A DNA stretch of 41,693 nucleotides from CAZMFZ01 sp964565665 (lineage in GTDB: Bacteria > Bacteroidota > Bacteroidia > Cytophagales > UBA9547): assembly GCA_964565665.1 (NCBI GenBank), contig CAZMFZ010000016.1, positions 1 through 41,693 of the forward strand. The letters run 5' to 3'. A program made the position numbers and the translations under genes. Each line of letters begins with the position of its first letter. The stretch's first letter is position 1. This document shows positions 1 through 8,204 of the stretch, in pieces. The notes beneath the pieces were generated by a model, which was not told the DNA's origin, did no database searches, and worked only from the letters and a program-made list of their open reading frames with translations.

Positions 1-150
1 CTTAAATTGTTACCATTTTAGATTTTATTAGAATATAATTGATTGAATGCAAGTTGAAATTTTATTATTTATATTTTTATCATTCCAAAAAGATTTTATA
101 TAATATTTTTTAGGCTTAATATTGCCAAATAACTAAAAAACATATTGCAA

Positions 151-1314
151 ATGAACTCTGAAATAAACAAATCTAAATTATTTTTAGCTGCCTGTCTTGC
201 TTTGGTTACTACTGCAATGTCATTTGGGCTACGTGCTGGCATGATAAACCAATGGGGTGCGGAATTTAGCCTTTCAAACGAGCAATTGGGTTGGATTTCT
301 GGCACTGCATTTTGGGGTTTTACATTGGCCATGATTTTTGGAGGCCCGCTTTGCGATATTATAGGCATGAAGAGGCTTATTTATATTGCATTCTTCGGGC
401 ATATTGTAGGCACGGTTCTCACCATCTTTGCCACAGGATATTGGTCGCTTTTCATTTCCACACTTTTTATTGGTATAGGCAATGGCATGGTTGAGGCGGC
501 CTGCAATCCCTTGGTTGCCAGCTTATTTACCGAAAATAAAACCAAAATGCTCAACCGATTTCATGTATGGTTTCCAGGAGGGATAGTAATTGGCGGCTTG
601 GTTGGTTACACCATGTCTAATATGGGATTTGGCTGGCAAGTGCAAGTAGCCATGATGCTGATACCTGCTTTGGCTTATGGATTTTTATTTTTGAAAGAAG
701 CCTTGCCTGTTACAGAGCGAGTAGCTACGGGCGTAAGTACGAGCGATATGTTTAAAGCGTGTTTAAAACCCTTATTTCTAGTGATGGTGTTTTGCATGTT
801 TATTACTGCCTCTACCGAATTAGGTACAAACCAACTGATTGATACTTTCTTGAAAGGAACAGGGGTTGCACCCATATTGATTTTGGTATATGTGAGTGGG
901 TTAATGATGCTAGGTCGATCGTTTGCCGGGAATATTGTGCATTCGTTGTCGCCTGCGGGCATGTTGTTGTTTTCTGCAATATTCTCAACTGTTGGTTTAA
1001 TTGCATTGAGCTATGCTTCGGGATTGCTGCCCACATTTGCGGCTGCTACAGTATTTGGCATAGGCATTTGCTTTTTTTGGCCTACCATGCTGGGTTTTGT
1101 ATCAGAATATTTGCCCAAAACTGGAGCTCTAGGTCTTTCTATTATGGGCGGAGCAGGTATGCTGTCTGTTTCAATAGTTTTACCAGTTTTAGGTAGATTT
1201 TTAGACAACCAATCTCCTGATCTCACACTTAGATACTTCGCATTGTTACCCGCATTTTTAATATTTGCTTTTACAGGATTGTATTTCTATTCCAAAAAAT
1301 TAAAGCATTCTTAA
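151..1314 (+). CDS. MFS permease, probably sugar/sugar acid
   Basis: A 387-residue, strongly hydrophobic protein of the major facilitator superfamily, with about 12 predicted membrane helices in the inner membrane. The loop between helices 2 and 3 carries the family motif A (GGPLCDIIGMKR, about residues 64-75). The second half repeats the layout around LGRSFAG and FWPTMLGFVSEYLP. I start it at the ATG at 151; a TTG two codons upstream is possible but weaker. A sugar epimerase-like gene follows 48 bases downstream on the same strand, a pairing common in Bacteroidota catabolic loci, so a sugar or sugar-acid substrate is likely. The substrate cannot be read from the sequence, and a fucose/hexose-type proton symporter is the best guess. 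Confidence 0.85.
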   Translation: MNSEINKSKLFLAACLALVTTAMSFGLRAGMINQWGAEFSLSNEQLGWISGTAFWGFTLAMIFGGPLCDIIGMKRLIYIAFFGHIVGTVLTIFATGYWSLFISTLFIGIGNGMVEAACNPLVASLFTENKTKMLNRFHVWFPGGIVIGGLVGYTMSNMGFGWQVQVAMMLIPALAYGFLFLKEALPVTERVATGVSTSDMFKACLKPLFLVMVFCMFITASTELGTNQLIDTFLKGTGVAPILILVYVSGLMMLGRSFAGNIVHSLSPAGMLLFSAIFSTVGLIALSYASGLLPTFAAATVFGIGICFFWPTMLGFVSEYLPKTGALGLSIMGGAGMLSVSIVLPVLGRFLDNQSPDLTLRYFALLPAFLIFAFTGLYFYSKKLKHS

Positions 1315-1362
1315 ATCTCAATTAGTGATCATTAACCTAATAAACATTCCACAAAAACTATC

Positions 1363-2247
1363 ATGACTGCAAAAACTACCAGAAGACAATTCATTGCAAC
1401 TACAGCTTTAACGGCCGCTGCACTAGCCATCCCTGAATGGATGAAAGCAGAAAAAGTAAAGAATATAGGTTTGCAACTTTACACCTTGCGTGACGATATC
1501 GATAAAAATGCCTTGGCCACCATCAATGCAGTAGCCAAACAAGGATATAAAATTGTAGAAGGCTATTCCAGTGGAAAAGGGCATTTTTTTGGATACCAAC
1601 CAACGGAATTTAAAAAAATAATCTCTGATTTGGGACTCCAAATGCCCAGTACTCATATTGTTACGGGGCGTAAGCAACCCGAAGCCAAAGGAACAATGAT
1701 TAATTATTGGGAAGAAATAATAGAAGGTGCAAATGAAGTGGGTTGTAAATATTTGGTATGCCCATGGATACACCCCGATGAATACAAAACCCTTGACGAA
1801 GTATATGACTTGTGTGACTTTTTAAATCAAAAAGCGGCTATTGCTGCAAAATCGGGCTTGAAATTTGCCTATCATAACCATGATTTTGAGTTTCAGAACG
1901 AATTTGTAGGCAAAACCATTTACGATATTTTACTCGAACGTTGCGACCCAAAGCTCGTAAAGTTTGAAATGGACTTGTATTGGGTAGTAAAAGCCGGAAA
2001 GAACCCTTTAGATTACTTCAAAAAACACACGGGAAGATTTGCATTATGGCATGTGAAAGACATGGATAAAAAAGATAAAAATCTTAATACAGAAATTGGC
2101 AGCGGACAAATTGATTTTAAATCTATATTTCAACAAGCCAAACAATCTGGAATGGAATGTTTTTATGTAGAACAAGAAACTTACAAAATGAAACCCTTGG
2201 AATCGACAAAAATAAGTATCGACTATTTGAAGAAATTTAGTTTTTAG
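1363..2247 (+). CDS. Tat-exported sugar phosphate isomerase/epimerase-like TIM barrel
   Basis: A 294-residue protein of the xylose isomerase-like TIM-barrel (AP endonuclease 2) family. The N-terminus has a twin-arginine export signal (TRRQFIATTALTAAALAIP, residues 6-24), so the enzyme probably folds in the cytoplasm and is exported to the periplasm. Likely metal and substrate residues are visible in YHNHDFEF (170-177), FEMDLYW (201-207), LWHVKDM (229-235) and YVEQE (268-272), spaced as in sugar isomerases/epimerases of this family. It sits 48 bases after the MFS permease and is probably co-transcribed with it, suggesting periplasmic conversion of a sugar that is then imported. The exact substrate is unknown; inosose- or hydroxypyruvate-isomerase-like activity is an alternative. 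Confidence 0.85.
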   Translation: MTAKTTRRQFIATTALTAAALAIPEWMKAEKVKNIGLQLYTLRDDIDKNALATINAVAKQGYKIVEGYSSGKGHFFGYQPTEFKKIISDLGLQMPSTHIVTGRKQPEAKGTMINYWEEIIEGANEVGCKYLVCPWIHPDEYKTLDEVYDLCDFLNQKAAIAAKSGLKFAYHNHDFEFQNEFVGKTIYDILLERCDPKLVKFEMDLYWVVKAGKNPLDYFKKHTGRFALWHVKDMDKKDKNLNTEIGSGQIDFKSIFQQAKQSGMECFYVEQETYKMKPLESTKISIDYLKKFSF

Positions 2248-2327
2248 AAACAAGATAGTTCTACTTGATTACATAATCATTATAACTCCTATAAAACAAG
2301 CATCATTATATTAGTGTTTCTAAAATA

Positions 2328-2861
2328 ATGGAAGCCTTAATTTTCTTTTTAATCCCACTTTTAATATATCTGGCACTTAAAATTGCCATACTCAGAGATG
2401 TAGATCAAACCGAATTGGACTTAAAAAAGCATATTGAAGGGCAAAAATTGATTGAATACGGCTTTGTAGACGAGGCACTTTCTTATTTTGAAAAGGCTGT
2501 AAAAGAAAATCCAAAATCGATGGTGGCATATGCAAAGGTGGCGTATTGCCATTTTCTACTCAAAAACTATTATCAAGCCATTTACAACTACGACAAAGCC
2601 CAAAGCCTAAGCCACGATTTGCCAGAAGTATTTCTCAATAAAGGCTTCTGCCTTTATAAAATTGATGATTTCGAAATGGCATTTAAGGAATTTAACAAAG
2701 CCGTATGGTTTTATAGAGAAAAAAATGCAGACGCATTTAGATGGAGGGCGATTACACACGATTTACTTGGAAGAAAAGAAGCCGCAAGCAAAGATTTTAA
2801 AAAAGCTAAATTACTCGAGAATTTATTGAAATCTAACCTCAGTTTTACGGATAAAATATAA
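2328..2861 (+). CDS. Membrane-anchored TPR protein
   Basis: A 177-residue protein with one N-terminal membrane helix (about residues 3-22) followed by about four tetratricopeptide repeats: roughly 37-63, 65-97, 101-130 and 135-165. The TPR pattern shows in segments such as GFVDEALSYFEKAVKENP and KIDDFEMAFKEFNKAV. The repeats should face the cytoplasm or periplasm as a protein-binding scaffold. No enzymatic motif is visible and the partner is unknown. It lies 80 bases after the epimerase-like gene and converges with the next gene, so it may be a separate transcription unit. Confidence 0.7.
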   Translation: MEALIFFLIPLLIYLALKIAILRDVDQTELDLKKHIEGQKLIEYGFVDEALSYFEKAVKENPKSMVAYAKVAYCHFLLKNYYQAIYNYDKAQSLSHDLPEVFLNKGFCLYKIDDFEMAFKEFNKAVWFYREKNADAFRWRAITHDLLGRKEAASKDFKKAKLLENLLKSNLSFTDKI

Positions 2862-2890
2862 GAGCTTTAATACTAGCACGGAATTGGCTA

Positions 2891-4252
2891 TTATTTCTCA
2901 TAATATTGATAAGCCCCAATATCCCAAGTAGCACCTCTTTCTTTTCCTTTTAAGTCAATGGTAAACAAATCAAGTTTGATGGCTCTTCTTCTAGCAGGGC
3001 TAAGTGAATCTATTTGAAAATTGATAAAATCTCTGTCTTCAGATATAAATTTTGGAGCCTCGTTCCAAATATTTGAAGTGTCGCTAGTCAATGCATTGTC
3101 TGTAGAGCGAACTAAATTTTTCTTAAACACATCATTAGCTCCTTTTTTGAAAATAATTTCATTGCCGCCAAATCCATTACCCCAAATGATATTATTTATC
3201 AATTCAACATTTCTGCTACCCTCTTTTACTTCCAAAGCAGCCCCAAATCGGGTAAAATCGCTTATTGTGAAAGCAAAAGAGTTATTGTAGCACTTATAAT
3301 CGCCTTGTTCGGAAAGCAAAAATCCATTGTAAGCACAGTTGTAAATTAGGCAATTCCAAGCTATAAGCTGGGTGTTAGAGGCTTTTAAACCGAAGCCACT
3401 CATGTTTTTGATAATTGTGTTTGTAATTTTTAAATAGGAACCAAGCACATTATTTGTGTCGCCAACAATTATCCCTGTTTCTGCATTTTTCAATTCCACA
3501 AAATCTAAACTATTGTTGGTTGAAGTAGGCGTAAACTCAATTCCTTTCCATTGGCTGGAAACATTTCTAAAATTTTCGTCTAATCTTGGCCCTTGAAATA
3601 CTACTTTCTGACCTGAATCGCCTCTAGCTACTAGAGTTCCAGCTATTTTTATTCCCGCACCTTTCACCAAATGAATGCGAGTGCCTTTTTCTATGGTTAA
3701 TGTAGAACCTTGTGGAATGTAAATGGTACGCTTAATAAATTTGGCTGTAGTGCTGTCCCAAATTGTATTTCCAGTTAAGGTATCGCCATTGTAATATGTA
3801 GCATTCTGACCATAGGAAGTGAGATAAACTCGCTGTTCATTGGCATTGGTATTGAAAATAATAGAATCAGAAACCAAAAATGGAATCGTATTATTATTGG
3901 AATTCAAAGTAACCGTAGCCAATATCAACAGACTGTCTTTGCCTCTCAGGTATAAATCGTTGGTTTGATTGGTTTGTAAGCCATTGACAATCAAAGAAAA
4001 ATACGAATTAGCCATTCCCCCCAGCCTAATTGAAGAAATAGTAATCGCATTATCATTAGTATTATACACTTTCAATCTTTTGGTAAGGCTCAACTGCCCA
4101 GTGAAAACGGTATCAAAAGCTATAGTATCGGTGTCGAATCGCAATAGTACAGATTCATTGGTGGTAATTTCTTCTTTGGGCTGGCAGTATTGCAACAGCC
4201 ATATTGGTATTATCAACCCCAAAAAAGCCTTGCAAAAATTATAAATTTTCAT
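2891..4252 (-). CDS. Secreted right-handed beta-helix protein, putative lipoprotein
   Basis: A 453-residue exported protein. The N-terminus has a hydrophobic signal ending in LLQYC (Cys23), a weak lipobox, so it may be a lipoprotein. The first part (about 40-150) resembles an Ig-like/choice-of-anchor region. Residues about 165-390 carry short beta-strand repeats rich in Asn (for example NTIIKNMSGFGLKASN and NNIIWGNG), typical of a right-handed parallel beta-helix. The C-terminus ends with RGATWDIGAYQYYEK, the DIGAYEY-like end seen in many Bacteroidota surface beta-helix proteins. No catalytic residues can be assigned. It is divergent from the downstream dihydrolipoamide dehydrogenase gene, and its role at the cell surface is inferred only from fold and signal. 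Confidence 0.7.
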   Translation of the reverse strand: MKIYNFCKAFLGLIIPIWLLQYCQPKEEITTNESVLLRFDTDTIAFDTVFTGQLSLTKRLKVYNTNDNAITISSIRLGGMANSYFSLIVNGLQTNQTNDLYLRGKDSLLILATVTLNSNNNTIPFLVSDSIIFNTNANEQRVYLTSYGQNATYYNGDTLTGNTIWDSTTAKFIKRTIYIPQGSTLTIEKGTRIHLVKGAGIKIAGTLVARGDSGQKVVFQGPRLDENFRNVSSQWKGIEFTPTSTNNSLDFVELKNAETGIIVGDTNNVLGSYLKITNTIIKNMSGFGLKASNTQLIAWNCLIYNCAYNGFLLSEQGDYKCYNNSFAFTISDFTRFGAALEVKEGSRNVELINNIIWGNGFGGNEIIFKKGANDVFKKNLVRSTDNALTSDTSNIWNEAPKFISEDRDFINFQIDSLSPARRRAIKLDLFTIDLKGKERGATWDIGAYQYYEK

Positions 4253-4402
4253 TTTTTAATGGAATGGAAGGATAAAGTAAATCTATTATTGGCAATTCTT
4301 CAAATGGTGGTTTCCAATTAAAACCAAGGGTTGAACGACTTGGCAATAATCAGCATGATTAAATAAATTGCTCTTTCGCTTAACTGTATCAGCATTTACT
4401 TA

Positions 4403-4410
4403 TAATTTTG
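4403..4410 (+). promoter_or_regulatory. Candidate -7 element for lpdA
   Basis: TAATTTTG matches the Bacteroidota -7 consensus TAnnTTTG. A weak -33 match (TTA, 4380-4382) lies 20 bases upstream. It would start transcription near 4417, giving a leader of about 40 bases. This is a motif match only. Confidence 0.4.
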
Positions 4411-4456
4411 TATTTGCACTAAAAGATATAAAACATTAATCAATCGTAATTATACA

Positions 4457-5848
4457 ATGGCTTCTTTTGATATTTTAATTGTGGGCTCAGGCCCAGGCGG
4501 ATATGTGGCTGCCATCAGGGCATCGCAGTTAGGTTTTAAAGTTGGGATAATAGAAAAAGAAAGCTTGGGTGGCATTTGCCTCAATTGGGGCTGCATTCCC
4601 ACAAAAGCATTGCTAAAATCGGCTCAGGTATTTCAATATATTAATCATGCTTCAGAATATGGAATATCTGTGAAAGAAGCGAAAACGGATTTTAATGCCA
4701 TCATCAAGCGCAGCAGAGATGTAGCCAATGGCATGAGCAAAGGCGTACAGTTTTTGATGAAGAAAAATAAAATTGTAGTGTTGGAGGGATTTGGAAAACT
4801 AACGAAAGATAAAAAAGTGGAAGTGACTTCGGCCAGCGGACAAAAAGCCATTCACGAAGCAAAGCACATAATATTAGCCACAGGGGGAAGAGCAAAAGAA
4901 TTGCCAAATATCAAAATAGACGGCACAAAAGTAATCGAATACCGGAAGGCTATGAGTTTGGAAAAACAACCTGCCTCTATGGTAATTATTGGTTCTGGAG
5001 CAATTGGCGTTGAGTTTGCTTACGTATATGCCAGCATGGGTACAAAAGTTGCCATCGTGGAGTTTCTGCCACGCATAGTACCGGTAGAAGATGAAGACGT
5101 TTCTAAAGAGTTAGAAAAGAATTATAAGAAAATGGGCATTGAAATTTACACCAATTCTAGCGTAGAATCGGTAGATACCAAAGGTGAAGTTTCGAAAGTG
5201 AATGTGAAAACGCCAACAGGAAATATCACATTAGATGCCGAAATAGTGCTTTCAGCAGCTGGAGTTGTGACAAATTTGGAAGGAATAGGCCTAGAAGAAG
5301 CTGGTGTGAAAACGGATAATGGAAAGGTGTTGGTAGATGACTTTTACAAAACTAATATTGAAGGCGTGTATGCTATTGGCGATATCGTAAAAGGGCCTGC
5401 ATTAGCACACGTGGCTTCTGCCGAAGGGATTATATGCATTGAGAAAATAAAAGGCCTGCACGTAGAGCCGTTGAATTATGGCAATATTCCAGGCTGTACC
5501 TATTGCACACCTGAAATTGCCTCTGTCGGATTCACTGAAAAAGCTGCCAAAGAAGCTGGTTACGAAATAAAAGTAGGCAAATTTCCTTTTTCAGCTTCAG
5601 GAAAAGCAAGTGCAGCGGGGGCAAAAGAAGGATTTGTAAAAGTGATATTCGATGCGAAATATGGTGAATTCTTAGGTGCTCACATGATAGGCACAGGCGT
5701 TACCGAAATGATAGCCGAAGTAGTGGCAGCAAGAAATTTAGAAACCACAGGGCATGAAATTATTAAAACCGTACATCCACATCCTACAATGTCGGAAGCC
5801 TTGATGGAGGCTGCGGCTCAAGCTTATGGCGAGTGTATACATTTGTAG
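4457..5848 (+). CDS. lpdA: Dihydrolipoyl dehydrogenase (E3)
   Basis: A 463-residue flavoprotein disulfide reductase of normal family length. It reoxidises dihydrolipoamide with NAD+ in the 2-oxoacid dehydrogenase complexes and the glycine cleavage system. Visible features are the FAD-binding GxGxxG (IVGSGPGGY, residues 8-16), the redox disulfide CLNWGC (Cys41 and Cys46, with Trp where many homologues have Val), a second nucleotide-binding motif VIIGSGAIGVEFAY near residue 177, the GDI FAD motif near 310, and the C-terminal HPHPTMSE motif with the catalytic His442/Glu447 pair. It is transcribed alone and divergent from the beta-helix gene. The glycine dehydrogenase gene lies in the same window at 36-39 kb and would use this E3 activity, although they are not adjacent. 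Confidence 0.97.
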   Translation: MASFDILIVGSGPGGYVAAIRASQLGFKVGIIEKESLGGICLNWGCIPTKALLKSAQVFQYINHASEYGISVKEAKTDFNAIIKRSRDVANGMSKGVQFLMKKNKIVVLEGFGKLTKDKKVEVTSASGQKAIHEAKHIILATGGRAKELPNIKIDGTKVIEYRKAMSLEKQPASMVIIGSGAIGVEFAYVYASMGTKVAIVEFLPRIVPVEDEDVSKELEKNYKKMGIEIYTNSSVESVDTKGEVSKVNVKTPTGNITLDAEIVLSAAGVVTNLEGIGLEEAGVKTDNGKVLVDDFYKTNIEGVYAIGDIVKGPALAHVASAEGIICIEKIKGLHVEPLNYGNIPGCTYCTPEIASVGFTEKAAKEAGYEIKVGKFPFSASGKASAAGAKEGFVKVIFDAKYGEFLGAHMIGTGVTEMIAEVVAARNLETTGHEIIKTVHPHPTMSEALMEAAAQAYGECIHL

Positions 5849-5963
5849 GATAGGGGTTAATCGAAATGTAGATGGCCAAGTTAAAATTTTTTGAAACAAG
5901 GGGGCAATTTGTCACCTTGTTGAAATTCTCGCTGCCAAATACTATTACCCTAAATTTTTGAAA

Positions 5964-6181
5964 ATGTCCTCCTCTCTCGTTACAAGCGAAAACGTAAAGC
6001 TTATTGTTGAGCAATTTAGGCAGTACCACACAAAAAAAACCGCCATTGCAAACGATGAATTTCCTGAAACACTGAAAGAGGAGTTTATTGATTTTTTGAT
6101 AGGCAGAAACCCCTTGAATCAGAAGGAAAAATATATGCCTCCTATTCGGACTTCAACAACTGGTTAAAAACCAAAGTGTAA
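5964..6181 (+). pseudogene. Small acidic protein gene with probable frameshift
   Basis: From the ATG at 5964 the frame encodes about 50 charged residues (including ETLKEEFIDFLIGRNPL) and then runs into an unconvincing tail that stops at 6167. If one base were restored near the C-run at 6110-6113, translation would continue in the -1 frame as ESEGKIYASYSDFNNWLK and stop at 6179-6181, giving a coherent protein of about 72 residues. This looks like a single-base deletion in a small gene, or less likely a programmed frameshift or a sequencing error. Its size, charge and position just upstream of a toxin-antitoxin pair hint at an antitoxin-like accessory protein, but I do not recognise the family. 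Confidence 0.5.
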
Positions 6182-6299
6182 TATGCTAAATCAGCAGTTG
6201 GTTGAAATAAACATAAAGGAAGAGTTCATTGGTGCAATTTGTTTATTAATTTGCATATATTTAGCCTTATGATAAAACATCGTTGTCAAAATAAGGTAA

Positions 6300-6695
6300 A
6301 TGAAACAAGTAATTCTAAATATTCCAGACAAGGATTATCCCTTCTTCTTGCAAGTGGTAGAGAATTTTCATTTTGTGCAGATAGAAAAAGAAACTAAACG
6401 TTCCTATCAAGAAATAATTGAAGGAGCCGAAGAAGCGTTTGAACCAAAGAAGCAGTACAACCATGGGAAACTCAAACTGATATCAGCAAAAGATTTGCTA
6501 AATGAGGTAGAAGATAAGCAAATAAGCACCGATGCGTATGATAGGTCAAATGAACTTGCACCCCAAAAAACAAGTATCGTCACTATGAGTAGAGTAAAAA
6601 AAATATTGCTCAGCGGACCATCCTTGTCAAATAAGCAATACGAAAAGATTATTAACGTACGAAAAGATATTAACCATTGGCGGACAAAATCTTAA
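6300..6695 (+). CDS. Putative VapB-like antitoxin, apparently two-part
   Basis: A 131-residue protein. Its N-terminus (KQVILNIPDKDYPFFLQVVENF) resembles the start of small Bacteroidota antitoxins. Its C-terminus (ILLSGPSLSNKQYEKIINVR...NHWRTK) resembles the toxin-wrapping tail of VapB-type antitoxins of the same phylum. The two parts are joined by a charged linker around residues 40-95, so the protein looks like a fusion of two antitoxin modules. An in-frame ATG at 6585 could give the C-terminal part alone. The stop TAA (6693-6695) overlaps the ATG of the toxin gene as TAATG, a typical arrangement for translational coupling. Antitoxins of this kind usually neutralise the PIN toxin and repress their own operon, but no operator was identified here. 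Confidence 0.65.
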   Translation: MKQVILNIPDKDYPFFLQVVENFHFVQIEKETKRSYQEIIEGAEEAFEPKKQYNHGKLKLISAKDLLNEVEDKQISTDAYDRSNELAPQKTSIVTMSRVKKILLSGPSLSNKQYEKIINVRKDINHWRTKS

Positions 6696-7105
6696 TGGTT
6701 GAAACAAGCCTGCTGATAGACCATTTTCGTAAAACCAAGCGAAATGCCTCTCGACTTTTTAAACTTATCGATAAATATGCTTTGCTGGTTATTTCGTCCA
6801 TTGCAGAGTATGAGGTACTCGTAGGTTCCTCCAACTCTAAAGCAATGTTCTGGAAAGAATTGCTAGCAGAGTTTAAAATAATTCCTTTTGATAGCGTGAT
6901 TGTGAGGTTTGCAGTAGATGTCAAAAATAAATTAAAGCGAAAAAGCAAAGCTGTCGAAATAGCAGACCTTTTTATTGCAGCCACCGCCATAGCTTATAGC
7001 CTTTCTTTCGATACTTTAAATAAGAAACATTTTATTGACATTGATGAGCTTAAGCCAATTGATTACGATGATGAATCTCCAGATATTTCTGCAACATTGA
7101 TCTAA
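6695..7105 (+). CDS. vapC: PIN-domain toxin, VapC-like
   Basis: A 136-residue PIN-domain protein, the usual length for a VapC RNase toxin. Acidic residues fit the PIN metal site: VETSLLIDHFRK at the N-terminus, AEYEVLVG in the middle, and EIADLFIAATAIAYSLSFDTLNKKHF towards the C-terminus. The first catalytic acid, normally Asp in the DTS motif, is Glu here (VETS), which could weaken activity. The ATG at 6695 overlaps the antitoxin stop. A TTG at 6677 would add six residues and restore a full first beta strand, so the start is uncertain. VapC toxins cleave specific RNAs such as initiator tRNA or rRNA; the target here is unknown. Confidence 0.8.
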   Translation: MVETSLLIDHFRKTKRNASRLFKLIDKYALLVISSIAEYEVLVGSSNSKAMFWKELLAEFKIIPFDSVIVRFAVDVKNKLKRKSKAVEIADLFIAATAIAYSLSFDTLNKKHFIDIDELKPIDYDDESPDISATLI

Positions 7106-7195
7106 ATTATTTGTGTTAATTTATCGTTAGTCTCCGAATCATAAACCAGTTAGGTTTTTGATTCTTGTATACCATAGCTTTTACTTTCCCGTTAA

Positions 7196-8107
7196 TTGTC
7201 TAAATTCCAACAATTGAAGCACTTTGTATTAATACTGATTATTTTTTCCATTCTACTTTCCTGCAAAACTCAACAGCGTATACGCTTGAAAGAACTTTAT
7301 GAAAAAATAGGTGATGAGGTGATGGGCAATAATATTTATGACACTTCCAAAGGGCCTTCGTTGGCATCTACCAAAAAAATAATCAAGAAAGAAGACGAGA
7401 AGAAAGACCGCACCAAAAGCCGCTTTTTCTATGGAATGAAGACTAGGAGGGCGTATGCCAGAAAGGGAAAAGACCCCAAGAAGCGTGAATATGAGCTGTT
7501 TTTTGTGCTTAGAAAACCAGTGCCTATCAATCCATACGTAACTGATATTTATTGGTATCATTTAAAAAAACGTCAAATTATCAATGGGCCAATTGATGAA
7601 AGAGATAAAAAATATGCCAAAATTATTCATGGACCCTACATTAGAAGGCAAGGGAGAAAAGTGTTGGAAGAGGGTATATTTTATGTGGGAACAAAACATG
7701 GCCGTTGGGAACGATACGATAGAAATTTTATTCTGCTAGATAAAAAACGCTTTTACAAAGGCTGGCCTACCGATGCAGAAATATCATATTACGACTTAAA
7801 TCAACAAAAACCCAAAGAAGTGATACCCATACAGTGGGGCAGAAAAGAAGGAAATTATTATTATTTCGCTGAAAATGGCACTTTGCTTACTACCGGAGTT
7901 TACAAAGACAATATAAAAATTGGTATTTGGACGGAATACCACAGTGCGAAACGCAAAAAGAAAGAAACCCAATATCCTAAAGATCCTTATTCTACCGTAG
8001 AGCCATTTATATTAAAAGAATATGATGCTAAGGGCAAAGTTTATTATGATTTCAGAAAAGACGGTCCAAAAATTGATTCTACTGCCGCACCTGAAAGCAA
8101 AAATTGA
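7196..8107 (+). CDS. Lipoprotein with MORN/YwqK-like repeats
   Basis: A 303-residue protein with a lipoprotein signal ending SILLSC (Cys23). The start must be non-ATG: a TAA stop lies immediately before the TTG at 7196, and the first in-frame ATG falls after the signal peptide. The C-terminal half has repeated Gly/aromatic strands (EEGIFYVGTKHGRWERYD, TGVYKDNIKIGIWTEY), as in YwqK/MORN-like variant repeats. The middle is very basic (KKIIKKEDEKKDRTK). It probably sits on the periplasmic side of an envelope membrane. No enzymatic function can be assigned. It is converging with lysS. Confidence 0.7.
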   Translation: MSKFQQLKHFVLILIIFSILLSCKTQQRIRLKELYEKIGDEVMGNNIYDTSKGPSLASTKKIIKKEDEKKDRTKSRFFYGMKTRRAYARKGKDPKKREYELFFVLRKPVPINPYVTDIYWYHLKKRQIINGPIDERDKKYAKIIHGPYIRRQGRKVLEEGIFYVGTKHGRWERYDRNFILLDKKRFYKGWPTDAEISYYDLNQQKPKEVIPIQWGRKEGNYYYFAENGTLLTTGVYKDNIKIGIWTEYHSAKRKKKETQYPKDPYSTVEPFILKEYDAKGKVYYDFRKDGPKIDSTAAPESKN

Positions 8108-8204
8108 GCTCTAACATCCATGCGGGATAGAAAAAAAACGTTGTAAAATTTATTGCTAAAATTCAAACACCTTCTACCTTTCCAAAAGCTAGTAGGTGTG
8201 AGTA

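Noticed and set aside
8120..8200. Imperfect hairpin (ACACCTTCTAC / GTAGGTGT) between the MORN-like gene and lysS
   Set aside because: The stem needs a two-base bulge and a long loop, and no T-run follows. It is too weak to call as a terminator.
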